A stretch of 64,000 bases of DNA, taken from Oscillospiraceae bacterium (GTDB taxonomy: Bacteria > Bacillota > Clostridia > Oscillospirales > Ruminococcaceae). The stretch covers positions 1 to 64,000 of the forward strand of contig JAFUIS010000001.1 in the NCBI GenBank assembly GCA_017468365.1. Direction: 5' to 3'. Below the pieces are notes generated by a model. That model was not told the DNA's origin. It saw only the letters and a list, made by a program, of their open reading frames with translations, and ran no database searches. Shown here in pieces: positions 20,760 to 29,780 of the stretch (position 1 is the first letter of the stretch; every line of letters begins with the position of its first letter). The position numbers and the translations under genes are program-made.

Positions 20760-21938
20760 ATGGCAAACTTTGTAAAAAAATTCTTTTCAGTACTTCTTGC
20801 AGTATGTCTCTGTGTCGGGATGGCTCCCCAGGCATTCGCAGGTAACGGCCAGACCAAAGTTCACATCAGCAATGTTGAGGCAATGGGAGACAACAATAAC
20901 AGTGTCACCATTTCTTTCAAAATAACCGATGAAAACGGTCAGGAAAAAATTGCAACCTATACCGGTACTATCAAAGGCGGAAAACTGGTAATCGACATGA
21001 AAACCACCGAAAACTATTTTGATTTTACCGAAGGCGCAATTTCCGCTACCTATAAGAATAATACTACCAATGAAGAAGGCATCTTCTCCATTGGCGGTAA
21101 AGAAGGTAACGATACCGCACACGGCGGCAAAGAGCAGGACAAAGGTCTGAATAACTTCGACGCACTCAACGTTGTTCCCAACGGCGGCGAAATCGACGAC
21201 GACGAAATCGACGACGACGGCGAAACCGACGGTGACGAAACCGACGACGATGACGAAACCGATGACGGTGACGAAACCGACGGTGACGAAACCGACGACG
21301 ATGGCGAAACCGACGACGAAACCGACGATGAGACCGACGACGAGACCGACGACGAAACCGACGACGAAACCGACGACGAAACCGACGATGGTGACGAAAC
21401 CGACGACGATGACGAAACCGACGACGATGACGAAACCGATGACGATGGCGAAACCGATGACGATGGCGAAACCGACGACGATGGCGAAACCGACGACGAT
21501 GGCGAAACCGACGACGATGACGAAACCGACGACGATGGCGAAACCGACGACGATGACGAAACCGACGACGATGACGAAACCGACGACGGTGACGAAACCG
21601 ACGACGGTGACGAAACCGACGAAAACAACGACGGAATCGAAGTACAGAAAATCGACGATGATGAAGTCGAAGAAAACAATGACGGAATCGAAGTACAGAA
21701 AATTGACGATGATGAAACCGAAAAGGAAAGCATTGTCGTTTCCGTTGACCTTAACGGTCCTTCCAACCGTCCCGCAGAAAGATATGATCTTTCTGAAACC
21801 GTAACCATTCTTGATGAAGAAATTCCGCTCGCAGACGTTCCCGAACTCGGCGATGATTCTTCCGAATGGCTCATGGTTATCGTTTTTGCGGCAATCGGCT
21901 TTGTTGCACTTAATCTCTCTGAGAAAAAACGTGCATAA
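20760..21938 (+). CDS. Sortase-type surface protein with extreme Asp/Glu/Thr repeat stalk
   Basis: 392 residues. Signal peptide to about residue 27 (MAPQAFA). A small beta-like domain (about 30-120) differs from the thioester domain; no Cys-Gln pair is present. Residues about 142-290 are almost entirely Asp, Glu, Thr and Gly in a repeating DETDDD/DETDDG pattern with no basic residues. Two near-identical NNDGIEVQKIDDDE units follow. The C-terminus ETVTILDEEIPLADVPELGD, hydrophobic segment, then KKRA is the same type of sorting signal as in the adhesins. It has its own c-di-GMP-I riboswitch. The repeat could be an extended or calcium-binding stalk; this is inference. The coding repeat is likely unstable in length. 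Confidence 0.85.
   Translation: MANFVKKFFSVLLAVCLCVGMAPQAFAGNGQTKVHISNVEAMGDNNNSVTISFKITDENGQEKIATYTGTIKGGKLVIDMKTTENYFDFTEGAISATYKNNTTNEEGIFSIGGKEGNDTAHGGKEQDKGLNNFDALNVVPNGGEIDDDEIDDDGETDGDETDDDDETDDGDETDGDETDDDGETDDETDDETDDETDDETDDETDDETDDGDETDDDDETDDDDETDDDGETDDDGETDDDGETDDDGETDDDDETDDDGETDDDDETDDDDETDDGDETDDGDETDENNDGIEVQKIDDDEVEENNDGIEVQKIDDDETEKESIVVSVDLNGPSNRPAERYDLSETVTILDEEIPLADVPELGDDSSEWLMVIVFAAIGFVALNLSEKKRA
21187..21625 (+). repeat. Tandem coding repeat, Asp/Glu/Thr
   Basis: Degenerate tandem units built on GACGAAACCGACGACGAT (18 bases), with shorter 12-base GACGAAACCGAC units at about 21316-21390, encode DETDDD, DETDDG and DETD. Such repeats change copy number easily by slippage or recombination, so stalk length may vary between strains. 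Confidence 0.85.
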
Positions 21939-22015
21939 AACCGGGCTGAAAAAACAAAAAGACAAATTGTGTGCTGTATCGCACATAAAATTCAGTAAAA
22001 TGAATACCTGAAAAA

Positions 22016-22091
22016 GGCAAACCGTCCGAAAGGGCGGGACGCAAAGCAAGGGACCTAAGGCGGAAAAGTCCGCTATGGCTGCCCGGCTGCC
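22016..22091 (+). promoter_or_regulatory. Cyclic di-GMP-I riboswitch (GEMM-I), copy 3
   Basis: All class I elements are present (GGCAAACC, GAAA loop, GGGACGCAAAGC, GGACCTAA, GGCGG with CCGC, ATGGCTGCC, GGCTGCC). It lies only 78 bases after the stop of the acidic repeat protein, with no clear terminator or promoter between, so it may be an intercistronic riboswitch on a transcript from copy 2. ATTCA/TGAAT pairing just before it matches the switching stem seen at other copies. Confidence 0.93.
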
Positions 22092-22141
22092 AAGTATTTC
22101 GCTTTTAACTATATAAATTTATAGAAAGAGGTAGAAATATT

Positions 22142-24661
22142 ATGGCAAACACTATGAAAAAATTTGTGGCAATCGTTCTCTCTCTTTGTCTCGGAATGAG
22201 CATGGGCCTTCAGGCAATTGCTGCAACCACCACCGAAACCGAAACTAAAACCACGGTTGAAGGCGGAATCACCACTATTGTAACCACTACCACCGAAACC
22301 ACCACCGAAGATGGATACACCAAGGTTGTTATTACTGTAAAAACCGAAAAAGAAGGTGTTGACGAAAACGGCGTTTCTGTCAAATCTGAAGAAACCAGAA
22401 CCGACACCATTATCGAAGAAAACGAAACCACCTCTGAACAGTGGAAAGTTGAAGGCGAAGAAACCAAATGGGAAAAAGACCCGGAACAGACCGAAGACGA
22501 CAGCAACGAAGCTGACCAGCCCAAAGTTGAAGTTGACCTTGTTCCCGGAGATAAAACCGTTGGTTTTGGCGGCGAAGTTGTAACCGGTTCCAACACTGAA
22601 ACCGATGAAAACGGCGTTACCACCACCGAAACCACTTCCACCGCTGACCGCGTTGTTGAAGCAGAAACTTCCGAAATCGTTACCGAAAGCACCGCAGTAA
22701 GCTCCGATATGCATTCCAACATCGACATCGGTCTTGATTACAGCATGTCTGGTAATAATCTTGAAAAAGATATTGCCCGCTGGGATTACCACGTTGCAGT
22801 TGACGAAGACGGCAATTTTGTTAAACACTTTACCGGCACTTCCGCTCTGATGAACAGCCTTAATAACGGCGAATACGGTTTTTACTGGTTCGGCGCAAAA
22901 CCTCTCAGCTCTTCCAGATATTTTGACGGTGTTACCAACGAAAACGGCGAACTTATGCTTGTTCCCCGTTATGAAAGAACTGAAGAAGAGATGACCGATT
23001 GGCTCAAATCCAGCCCTTATTACAGATATGACGCTGCAAAAGGCCTTTGGGTACCTACCCAGACTTCTGCTTCCAAACCGAACATTGCAGAAAACGGCGA
23101 TAACTGGCAGTTTGCATTCTCCGGTTATGCAGGAATCAGCAGCTATGGCATGCTTGTTGACCATGACGGCGAAATAACCTGGAACCAGCGCTATTACGAT
23201 AGCGACGGCGACGGCGACGAAGAACTCGCATGGGAACCCATCAACAACGGCCGTGTAGTAGATAAAGAAGGAAACGTATTCTATGTATACTGCATCGACG
23301 CAGATACCGGCACTCTCACCGGTGACAAATACGTTATCGATAACATCCAGGACGTTGACTATTTCACCGGCACTGAAGAAGAACAGCAGCAGAAAAAAGA
23401 CCAGGTTCGCGCAATTGCACTTAACGGCTTCTGGGGCAACACTGTTGAGGGCGGCGTTGGCAACCTCGATACCATTAAAGCAGACCTTATCAAATTCCTT
23501 GAAGAAACCGACAGCTTCACTTTCGCCTATACCGATCCTTCCAACTACATGGGCGGCGAAGCAGCTCTTGAAGACAGAACTTTCACTGTTGAAGACAGAG
23601 AAGAAATGATCAAACTCGTTGAACTTCTTGACGAAGGCGGCGCACTTGCAGTAACCCAGAGCGCACTTTGGGAATACGGTAACCGCGGAGAAAACGACCC
23701 TGTTCTTGTTTATGACAGAGTAGGCGCAAGTGGTAACCCTGAAGTTAACTATGTTCTTGCTCTTTACAGAGCGTATCTCCTCAGCGATGAGCTCAGAGAA
23801 CAGACCACCGAAGAATCCACCACCGTTCTCGACAGCAATTCTTTCATTGCAGAAGACAGCCTTAAACTCACCGTTGGTGATAAAGTTCCGGAACTTGACG
23901 TAAACAATGACGAAGATGACACTAACGACGTTTACAGCAACGACCTCAGCTTCTCTCTTGTTATCGTTCCCGGCGAAAAAGACGACCTTGTAATCACCCT
24001 TGTTGATAATAACGGCAAAGTAATCCGCAAAGCTCGTATTGCAGGCGATCCTTCCGAAGACGATGAATCTTTCGGCGGCGAATTCACCAATGTTGGCGGC
24101 GTTTATACCTTTGTCGGCGTTCCTATGGCAGAAGGTTCCGACATTAAATTCGACCTTAAACTCGAAGGTATTCAGTACCTTGAAGAAGGCGTTTACGTTT
24201 ACAAATCCGTAAACGAAGAAGGTGAAGAAGACTTTGGTCACAGACAGACCCTTGTTGGTGTTGCTGAAGGCGAACGCGAAGTTGACGTTGAATCTTCCTT
24301 CACTCTCAATTTCACCGTTGATGAAGAAAGCCACATCGTAACCCGCAAAACCTGGTTCGGCGAAGGAGACTCCTCTGAAGAAGATCCCGAAGATCCCGAA
24401 GACCCCGAAGATCCCGAAGATCCCGAAGATCCTTATGAACCCACCGTCATCGACGATGACCCCACCCCTCTCGACAACAATCCTCCCGCAGAAAAACTCG
24501 ATGTTCCTTCCGACACCGAAACTATTCTCGATGAGGACGTTCCGCTCGCAGAAGTTCCAGGACTCGGCGACGAATCTTCCAATTGGCTCATGATCGCTGT
24601 ATTTGCAGCAATCGGCTTTGTTGCACTCAATCTCTCCGAGAAAAAACGTGCCGAAGACTGA
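22142..24661 (+). CDS. Thioester-domain surface adhesin, paralogue 2
   Basis: 839 residues, the longest of the riboswitch-controlled set. Signal peptide to about 27 and a Thr-rich N-terminal segment like that of the paralogues. The thioester domain has Cys384 in VYCIDADTG and Gln506 in VTQSALW; the 122-residue spacing is longer than in paralogue 1 because of an insertion. The shared beta domain (about 560-720) runs to RQTLVGVAEG. A six-fold Pro-Glu-Asp repeat (about 749-764) forms a rigid spacer before the sorting signal EDVPLAEVPGLGDES, hydrophobic helix and KKRAED. ATG follows AAGAGG. It probably forms a covalent-bonding adhesin anchored by a sortase; its ligand is unknown. Confidence 0.9.
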   Translation: MANTMKKFVAIVLSLCLGMSMGLQAIAATTTETETKTTVEGGITTIVTTTTETTTEDGYTKVVITVKTEKEGVDENGVSVKSEETRTDTIIEENETTSEQWKVEGEETKWEKDPEQTEDDSNEADQPKVEVDLVPGDKTVGFGGEVVTGSNTETDENGVTTTETTSTADRVVEAETSEIVTESTAVSSDMHSNIDIGLDYSMSGNNLEKDIARWDYHVAVDEDGNFVKHFTGTSALMNSLNNGEYGFYWFGAKPLSSSRYFDGVTNENGELMLVPRYERTEEEMTDWLKSSPYYRYDAAKGLWVPTQTSASKPNIAENGDNWQFAFSGYAGISSYGMLVDHDGEITWNQRYYDSDGDGDEELAWEPINNGRVVDKEGNVFYVYCIDADTGTLTGDKYVIDNIQDVDYFTGTEEEQQQKKDQVRAIALNGFWGNTVEGGVGNLDTIKADLIKFLEETDSFTFAYTDPSNYMGGEAALEDRTFTVEDREEMIKLVELLDEGGALAVTQSALWEYGNRGENDPVLVYDRVGASGNPEVNYVLALYRAYLLSDELREQTTEESTTVLDSNSFIAEDSLKLTVGDKVPELDVNNDEDDTNDVYSNDLSFSLVIVPGEKDDLVITLVDNNGKVIRKARIAGDPSEDDESFGGEFTNVGGVYTFVGVPMAEGSDIKFDLKLEGIQYLEEGVYVYKSVNEEGEEDFGHRQTLVGVAEGEREVDVESSFTLNFTVDEESHIVTRKTWFGEGDSSEEDPEDPEDPEDPEDPEDPYEPTVIDDDPTPLDNNPPAEKLDVPSDTETILDEDVPLAEVPGLGDESSNWLMIAVFAAIGFVALNLSEKKRAED
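24382..24432 (+). repeat. Short tandem coding repeat, Pro-Glu-Asp
   Basis: Nine-base units of the type GATCCCGAA repeat about six times and encode EDP, a typical wall-spanning spacer just before the sorting signal of paralogue 2. Confidence 0.7.
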
Positions 24662-24743
24662 TTTTCATGGGACCGAAAATGGTAAGCGTTAAAACGAACC
24701 CAATGACAAAATAAGACAATTAACAAAAAAAGATATACGAAAC

Positions 24744-24774
24744 AAAAGGGCAGATGCCCTGCCCTTTTGTTTCG
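24744..24774 (+). terminator. Rho-independent terminator of paralogue 2
   Basis: AAAAGGGCA pairs with TGCCCTTTT, then TGTTT. Confidence 0.8.
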
Positions 24775-24835
24775 CAGAGCATAAAAAAGCCGCAGGTTTT
24801 TAAAGAACCAAAAGTTTGCGTATGCTGGCGGCTTA

Positions 24836-24863
24836 TTGATTTTTTAAAAACTTGTGTTAGAAT
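24836..24863 (+). promoter_or_regulatory. Promoter of paralogue 3 leader
   Basis: TTGATT, a 16-base spacer and TAGAAT. A perfect 8-bp inverted repeat (CTTGTGTT 24851-24858 with AACACAAG 24867-24874) encloses the -10 box, so a repressor may bind here. The expected start of transcription falls at the beginning of the conserved leader element. Confidence 0.55.
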
Positions 24864-24872
24864 GAAACACAA

Positions 24873-24960
24873 GCGAATATCTAGTTTTGTTCAGATTTTT
24901 GCAGTTTTGTCAGAGGGAGGAAAATTCAAAAAACAAAAAAACGCGTGATAAATCACGCAA
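24873..24960 (+). ncRNA. Conserved leader element, copy 2, with covarying hairpin
   Basis: It starts GCGAATATCTAGTTTTGTTC, continues with TTTTGTCAGAGGGAGG and ends in a hairpin GCGTGA (24943-24948) with TCACGC (24953-24958). Compared with copies 1 and 3 the stem bases have changed on both sides while pairing is preserved. Confidence 0.5.
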
Positions 24961-24997
24961 AACCATTTTTTAAAACCAAAAAACAGATATTGAAAAG

Positions 24998-25073
24998 GGC
25001 AAACCGCCTGAAAGGACGGGACGCAAAGCAAGGGGCCTAAAGCATTAAAAAATGCCATGGCTGCCCGGCTGCC
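24998..25073 (+). promoter_or_regulatory. Cyclic di-GMP-I riboswitch (GEMM-I), copy 4
   Basis: GGCAAACC, hairpin with GAAA-type loop, GGGACGCAAAGC, GGGCCTAA, GCATT with AATGC, ATGGCTGCC and GGCTGCC, followed by a U run. It lies 49 bases before paralogue 3. Confidence 0.93.
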
Positions 25074-25121
25074 AGTATTTCACTTTTTACTATATATATT
25101 ATGGAAAAGGGGTAGAAATAT

Positions 25122-27323
25122 ATGGCAAACACTGTTAAAAAATTTTTTGCAATGCTTCTTGCAGCAGCACTTTGTGTCGGAATGGCACCGCAGGCTTTTG
25201 CAGAAACCATCAAAGAAACCGATACCAAGGTTGAAGGCGGAATAACCACTGTTGTTACCACCACCACCGAAACCAACGAAGACGGCAACACCACCACCGT
25301 GACTGTTACTGTCGAAACCAAAAAAGACGGCGTCGATGCAGAAGGTGCAACTCTCGATTATGACGAAACCAAAGTTACCACCACCGAAACCGTCGAAAGC
25401 TCCGTTGATACCGTAGTAACCGAAAAAGTTGTTACCGACGGTAAAGAAACCAGCGAAAAGGTAGTTCCCCGTGATGACGAGATCGCAATCGACGTTATAA
25501 AGGACGGAAAAGTTTCCGAAGATCTTACGGGTTCCAGCGAAAAAGCAGAACCTGAGACCACCGGAACTCTTAAATCCGATGACCCCGATAACTATGACCA
25601 GACCACCGTTATCACCGGTGACCGTACCGCTGAAGTAGACGTAGCAGATATTTCCGTTTCCAGCAGCCTTCCGATCTTTGTTGACGACGAAGGCAACCTC
25701 GTTGGAAGAACCGACGACGGTTATTACTATTACTGGAGCGACATCTATACCGTTGACGGAAAATCCATCATCGATAAAGAAGTCCCCGAGACCTACTGGA
25801 AAACCGGCGGCACTTACGGATATATCGTAGATGCTGAAGGCAACAGAACCCAGGTCCACAACGAAGGCGTTTGCCAGCGTGTTGTTGCTCATGACAACGA
25901 CACTTCCGCCGACAGAACCGACGACTACGAAGTAGGCGGCCTTTACTGTGTCGATGCAAGCACCGGCATTAAACAGGACCTCAAATACCGCAGAGCAAAC
26001 CTTGAAGACGCTGATTATTACAGCGAGGAAGACATTGCTCACCTTCGCGCAATCATGACCTATGGTTACACCTGGGATGATGACGAAGACAACGGCATGA
26101 CCAACCTTCAGGAAATCAAAGATATGCTCAAAGATGCTAAGGCAAACGGCAGCGACGAAGTCAAAGAACTCCTTAAAGATATGGACGTTGACAACCTCAC
26201 CCGTGAGCAGGCAGCAACCGCAACCGGTATGGCAGTATGGACCTTCGGTAACCGTTTCGAACTCAAAGAAGGCGAATACGTCGAATACACTTCCAGAGAC
26301 GGAAACCCGGCAAACAAAGCCAGAATCGAAACTCTCTACAAATACCTCTGCACTCTTACCGAAGAGGAACCCGAAGAGACCCAGATCATCAACGAAGAAA
26401 AATTCATCGATGACCTTGATATGGTAGTCGGCGGAATGGTCGAAGACCACGAAGCAAACAAAGACGAAGATGACACCAACGACGTTTATAACGTTGACGT
26501 CAAATTCTCTCTTGTTGTTCAGCCCGCAGCAAACGGCGATGACCTTATCGTAAAAGTTGTTGACGATGAGGGCAACGTTGTAAGAACCGCACGTATCGCA
26601 GGCGATCCCAAAGAAGGAGAAACCTTCGGATATGCAAAGACCGAAACTGACGAAAACGGAAACGTTTACTATGTTCTCGAAGGTCTTGAACTTTCCGAAA
26701 ACTCCAACACCAGCTTCAACCTCAAACTCGAAGGTACCCAGCTTCTTAAAGAAGGCGTTTACATCTTCGAATCCCAGCACCTTACCAAAGAAGAAAGAAT
26801 CGAAAACACCATCCAGCTCTGGAGAGACAGCGGCGACCTTGAATATGCTCTTGCAGATCTCGGCAGCATGGAAGCTGTAAGAGAATACATCGGCAAAAAC
26901 TATGGCGACGGAATCTATGAATCCCAGAACTTCATCGGAAAATACAAAGGCTCTGCAGAAGTCGGCGTTTCCATGAAGATCGATCTTTCCTTCAATGTTG
27001 AAGAAGGCACCGTAACCACTTTGCGCGAATGGCACAGCGAAGGCGATCCTGTTTACAGAATCATTGACGGCGACGAAGAATTTGAGGAATTTGAAGAAGA
27101 GGAGATCCCGCTTACTCCCGTTCCTTATAACGTAGAACCCAATCCTCCCGCAGAAAAACTCGATGTTCCTTCCGACACCGAAACCATTCTCGATGAGGAC
27201 GTTCCGCTCGCAGAAGTTCCCGGACTCGGCGATGAATCCAACAGCTGGCTCATGATCGCCGCATTCGCAGGAATCGGCTTTATAGCACTTAATCTCCCTG
27301 AGAAAAAACGCGAAGAAATCTGA
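25122..27323 (+). CDS. Thioester-type surface protein, paralogue 3, thioester Gln replaced by Gly
   Basis: 733 residues with the same layout as the other paralogues: signal peptide to about 27, Thr-rich N-terminal segment, thioester-like domain, shared beta domain, sorting signal (EDVPLAEVPGLGDES, hydrophobic helix, KKREEI). The domain keeps Cys276 in GLYCVDAS, but where the others have TQxAxW it reads TATGMAVW, so the bond-forming Gln is Gly369. The Cys-Gln thioester should therefore not form unless another Gln substitutes. The last 115 or so residues are nearly identical to paralogue 4. Controlled by riboswitch copy 4. It may bind non-covalently, act as a structural subunit, or be decaying. 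Confidence 0.88.
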   Translation: MANTVKKFFAMLLAAALCVGMAPQAFAETIKETDTKVEGGITTVVTTTTETNEDGNTTTVTVTVETKKDGVDAEGATLDYDETKVTTTETVESSVDTVVTEKVVTDGKETSEKVVPRDDEIAIDVIKDGKVSEDLTGSSEKAEPETTGTLKSDDPDNYDQTTVITGDRTAEVDVADISVSSSLPIFVDDEGNLVGRTDDGYYYYWSDIYTVDGKSIIDKEVPETYWKTGGTYGYIVDAEGNRTQVHNEGVCQRVVAHDNDTSADRTDDYEVGGLYCVDASTGIKQDLKYRRANLEDADYYSEEDIAHLRAIMTYGYTWDDDEDNGMTNLQEIKDMLKDAKANGSDEVKELLKDMDVDNLTREQAATATGMAVWTFGNRFELKEGEYVEYTSRDGNPANKARIETLYKYLCTLTEEEPEETQIINEEKFIDDLDMVVGGMVEDHEANKDEDDTNDVYNVDVKFSLVVQPAANGDDLIVKVVDDEGNVVRTARIAGDPKEGETFGYAKTETDENGNVYYVLEGLELSENSNTSFNLKLEGTQLLKEGVYIFESQHLTKEERIENTIQLWRDSGDLEYALADLGSMEAVREYIGKNYGDGIYESQNFIGKYKGSAEVGVSMKIDLSFNVEEGTVTTLREWHSEGDPVYRIIDGDEEFEEFEEEEIPLTPVPYNVEPNPPAEKLDVPSDTETILDEDVPLAEVPGLGDESNSWLMIAAFAGIGFIALNLPEKKREEI

Positions 27324-27354
27324 ACTTAAAAATTAAATAACGCTCAAAACTCAT

Positions 27355-27394
27355 AAAGAGCCGAAGTTTTTATAACTTCGGCTCTTTATTTTTA
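27355..27394 (+). terminator. Rho-independent terminator of paralogue 3
   Basis: AAAGAGCCGAAGTT pairs with AACTTCGGCTCTTT, followed by a T-rich run. Confidence 0.9.
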
Positions 27395-27396
27395 TA

Positions 27397-27425
27397 TTGA
27401 ATAATGTTATACTTTATTATATATA
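27397..27425 (+). promoter_or_regulatory. Promoter of the lipoprotein/pilus operon
   Basis: TTGAAT, a 17-base spacer and TATATA, about 42 bases before the lipoprotein start. No riboswitch lies here. Confidence 0.5.
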
Positions 27426-27466
27426 GGGTATTTTTGCCTAAATGTGTCGAAAAAGGAGAATTTGCC

Positions 27467-28705
27467 ATGCATCTCAAAAAAATTGCTGCTTTGCTTCTTG
27501 CAATGCTCATCCTTGTGACCGGATGCAGTAAACCCGTTAGTGAAGAAGTCCCGCCCAAAGAAACTTCTTCCGCTTCCGAAAGTTCCGAAGCCGAAAGCTC
27601 GAAACCCGAAACTTCCTCTTCCGAAGCTTCTTCCGAAAGCTCTTCCGCCGAAACTTCCTCCGAGGAGGAAACCTCTTCCGAAGCCGAAGCTTCTTCCGAA
27701 AGCTCTTCCGAATCTTCTTCGGCACCCGAAAGCAAACCCGAGAGCAAACCCGAGGAAACTTCGAAACCCGAAAGCAAACCCGAAGAAAAACCCACCGAAA
27801 ATCCCGCACAGGTTGAAGGCTACGTCGATTCCGTTTCCGTTGACGTCGAAGGGGTAAAACAGGAAAGCGTACTCGTTTCCGAAGCACAGAGTGCCGCGAT
27901 TCCCGACGTTCTTGAACCTTCCGCCTCCGGCACTTTAAGAGAAGAAAACACCAAGGCGATAATCGACTATTCCAACACCAGGGACGGATACGTAATGGTA
28001 AAATTTACCGCCGATACCCAGAAAAAACTAAAGACCCAGGTGAAAGGCCCCTCTACTACTTATACCTATAATATATATAAGGGCCAGTGGGCGGTCCTTC
28101 CTATTACCGATGGCAACGGAACTTACCAGATAAAGGTCTATGAAAATGTCACCGGAAACGAATATTCACTCGTTCTTGCGGTCGAACAGAAAATCACCCT
28201 CAAGGACGAATTTGCTCCTTTCCTTCGTCCTAACCAGTACGTAAACTACAGCGAAGGCAGCAAGACTGTCAAAAAGGCGGCAAACCTTTGCAGCGGCATT
28301 TCCAATCCTCTCGAAAAGGTCCAGGCTGTTTATAACTACGTTGTAAAAAACATCAGCTACGATACCAATAAAGCCGCCACCGTAAAAAGCGGTTACCTTC
28401 CCGTTCTCGATACTGTCCTCAGTGAATCCAAGGGAATCTGCTTCGACTATGCCGCACTTATGACCGGTATGCTCAGAAGCCAGGGCGTTCCCTGCAAAAT
28501 GGTCTTCGGCTATGCCGGAACCGCTTACCACGCATGGATAAGCGTCTGGACCGAGGACGAAGGCTGGGTCGACGGAGCTATCTTCTTCGACGGCACATCC
28601 TGGCACCGTCTTGACCCCACCTTTGCTTCTTCCGGTGGACAGAGTGCCGAAATTATGCAGTATATCGGCAACGGAAGCAACTATACTTCCAAATATTTCT
28701 ACTGA
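27467..28705 (+). CDS. Transglutaminase-like lipoprotein
   Basis: 412 residues from ATG at 27467, after AAAAGGAG. A lipoprotein signal ends in LVTGC (Cys20). Residues about 25-115 form a low-complexity Ser/Glu/Pro/Lys linker, probably crossing the wall. The C-terminal half has a transglutaminase/protease-like domain: GICFDYAALM (Cys325), YHAWISVW (His355) and HRLDPTF (Asp383) give the Cys-His-Asp triad. Such domains act as peptidases or crosslinking enzymes on peptidoglycan or surface proteins. It is 34 bases ahead of the PilC-like gene and could help assemble or process pilus or surface proteins. Its substrate is unknown. Confidence 0.85.
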   Translation: MHLKKIAALLLAMLILVTGCSKPVSEEVPPKETSSASESSEAESSKPETSSSEASSESSSAETSSEEETSSEAEASSESSSESSSAPESKPESKPEETSKPESKPEEKPTENPAQVEGYVDSVSVDVEGVKQESVLVSEAQSAAIPDVLEPSASGTLREENTKAIIDYSNTRDGYVMVKFTADTQKKLKTQVKGPSTTYTYNIYKGQWAVLPITDGNGTYQIKVYENVTGNEYSLVLAVEQKITLKDEFAPFLRPNQYVNYSEGSKTVKKAANLCSGISNPLEKVQAVYNYVVKNISYDTNKAATVKSGYLPVLDTVLSESKGICFDYAALMTGMLRSQGVPCKMVFGYAGTAYHAWISVWTEDEGWVDGAIFFDGTSWHRLDPTFASSGGQSAEIMQYIGNGSNYTSKYFY

Positions 28706-28739
28706 TAACCCAATTCGTTTTTAACGGAGATTATATACT

Positions 28740-29780
28740 ATGAACAAGATCTCAAACATAGAAACGGCGGATCTTTGCCGCGAACTTGCACTTCTTCTTC
28801 ATGCGGGAATAACAACCGGCGACGGCCTTTATCTTCTTGCAGAGGAAGAAACCGAAGCTTTTCGAAAAGAAATGCTCACCCAAATGGCAAAAACCGTTGA
28901 TTTCGGTTCGCCCCTTGCAAAAGCCTTCGAAGATACAAAAATCTTTCCTGTGCATATGACCGGTCTTTTACAGGTGGGCGAAGCAGTGGGCAGAACCGAA
29001 GAAACTCTCAACGCCCTTTCCCGTTACTATGAAAACAAAGAAAACCTTGAGCGCAGAATAATAAATTCCCTTACCTATCCGGTAATGCTTCTTTTGCTGA
29101 TGCTCGTCGTTATCGTCGTGCTGCTCACAAAAGTCCTTCCGGTTTTCAACGAAGTCTATGCGTCCCTCGGCGGAAGCCTTACCGGAATCGCCGGTGCGCT
29201 TCTTTCCTTCGGAACCGTGCTCAACAATATGCTTCCGCTTCTTTGCACTGTGCTCGGATTGGTGCTCGTGCTCGTGGGCGCTTTCACCTTTAACCAAAAC
29301 TTCCGCACAAAGGTGCTCGGCTTCTGGAACAACCGCTTTGGTGATAAAGGCGTTTCAAAAAAACTCAACAACGCCCGCTTTGCCCAGGCTCTTTCTATGG
29401 GAATTTCCAGCGGAATGCCCGCGGAAGACGCTGTTGATATGGCTGCGGTGCTCCTCGGAGATATCCCCAAAGCAGCCGAAAGATGTGAAAAATGCGCCGA
29501 ACTTTTAAAAAACGGCGAAAGCCTTTCAAAATCCCTTAACGAAACTGAACTTATGGAACCCGCGGCATGCCGTCTTCTCACTTTGGGAATGCGTGGCGGA
29601 AGCGGAGACACCGTAATGGAAGAATTGGCAAGAAGAATGCAAAACGATGCGGAATATGAACTTGAACGCACTGCTTCAAAAATCGAACCCGCGCTCGTTC
29701 TTGTGACCACCGTGCTCGTTGGCGCAATACTTCTTGCAGTAATGCTTCCGCTCATGAATATTATGACCGCAATAGGGTGA
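28740..29780 (+). CDS. pilC: PilC/GspF-family inner-membrane platform protein
   Basis: 346 residues with the two T2SSF repeats of the family (about 15-135 and 215-335), hydrophobic helices near 115-140, 155-185 and 315-345, and the motif PLAKAFEDTKIFPVHMTGL. In type IV pili and type II secretion this protein is the membrane platform on which the ATPases act. It is slightly shorter than the usual 400 residues because the N-terminus is short. Its stop overlaps the start of the next gene, so this and the following five genes form one operon. Confidence 0.88.
   Translation: MNKISNIETADLCRELALLLHAGITTGDGLYLLAEEETEAFRKEMLTQMAKTVDFGSPLAKAFEDTKIFPVHMTGLLQVGEAVGRTEETLNALSRYYENKENLERRIINSLTYPVMLLLLMLVVIVVLLTKVLPVFNEVYASLGGSLTGIAGALLSFGTVLNNMLPLLCTVLGLVLVLVGAFTFNQNFRTKVLGFWNNRFGDKGVSKKLNNARFAQALSMGISSGMPAEDAVDMAAVLLGDIPKAAERCEKCAELLKNGESLSKSLNETELMEPAACRLLTLGMRGGSGDTVMEELARRMQNDAEYELERTASKIEPALVLVTTVLVGAILLAVMLPLMNIMTAIG

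Noticed and set aside
21187-21625. Regular short repeats considered as a CRISPR array
   Set aside because: The units are contiguous and in frame, with no spacers; they encode an Asp/Glu/Thr stalk in a secreted protein.
18090-24334. Very long minus-strand frames opposite the adhesin genes (for example 18090-20504 and 22109-24334)
   Set aside because: The plus-strand genes have signal peptides, catalytic Cys/Gln and sorting signals. The antisense frames run into the riboswitch region and have no starts or domains.
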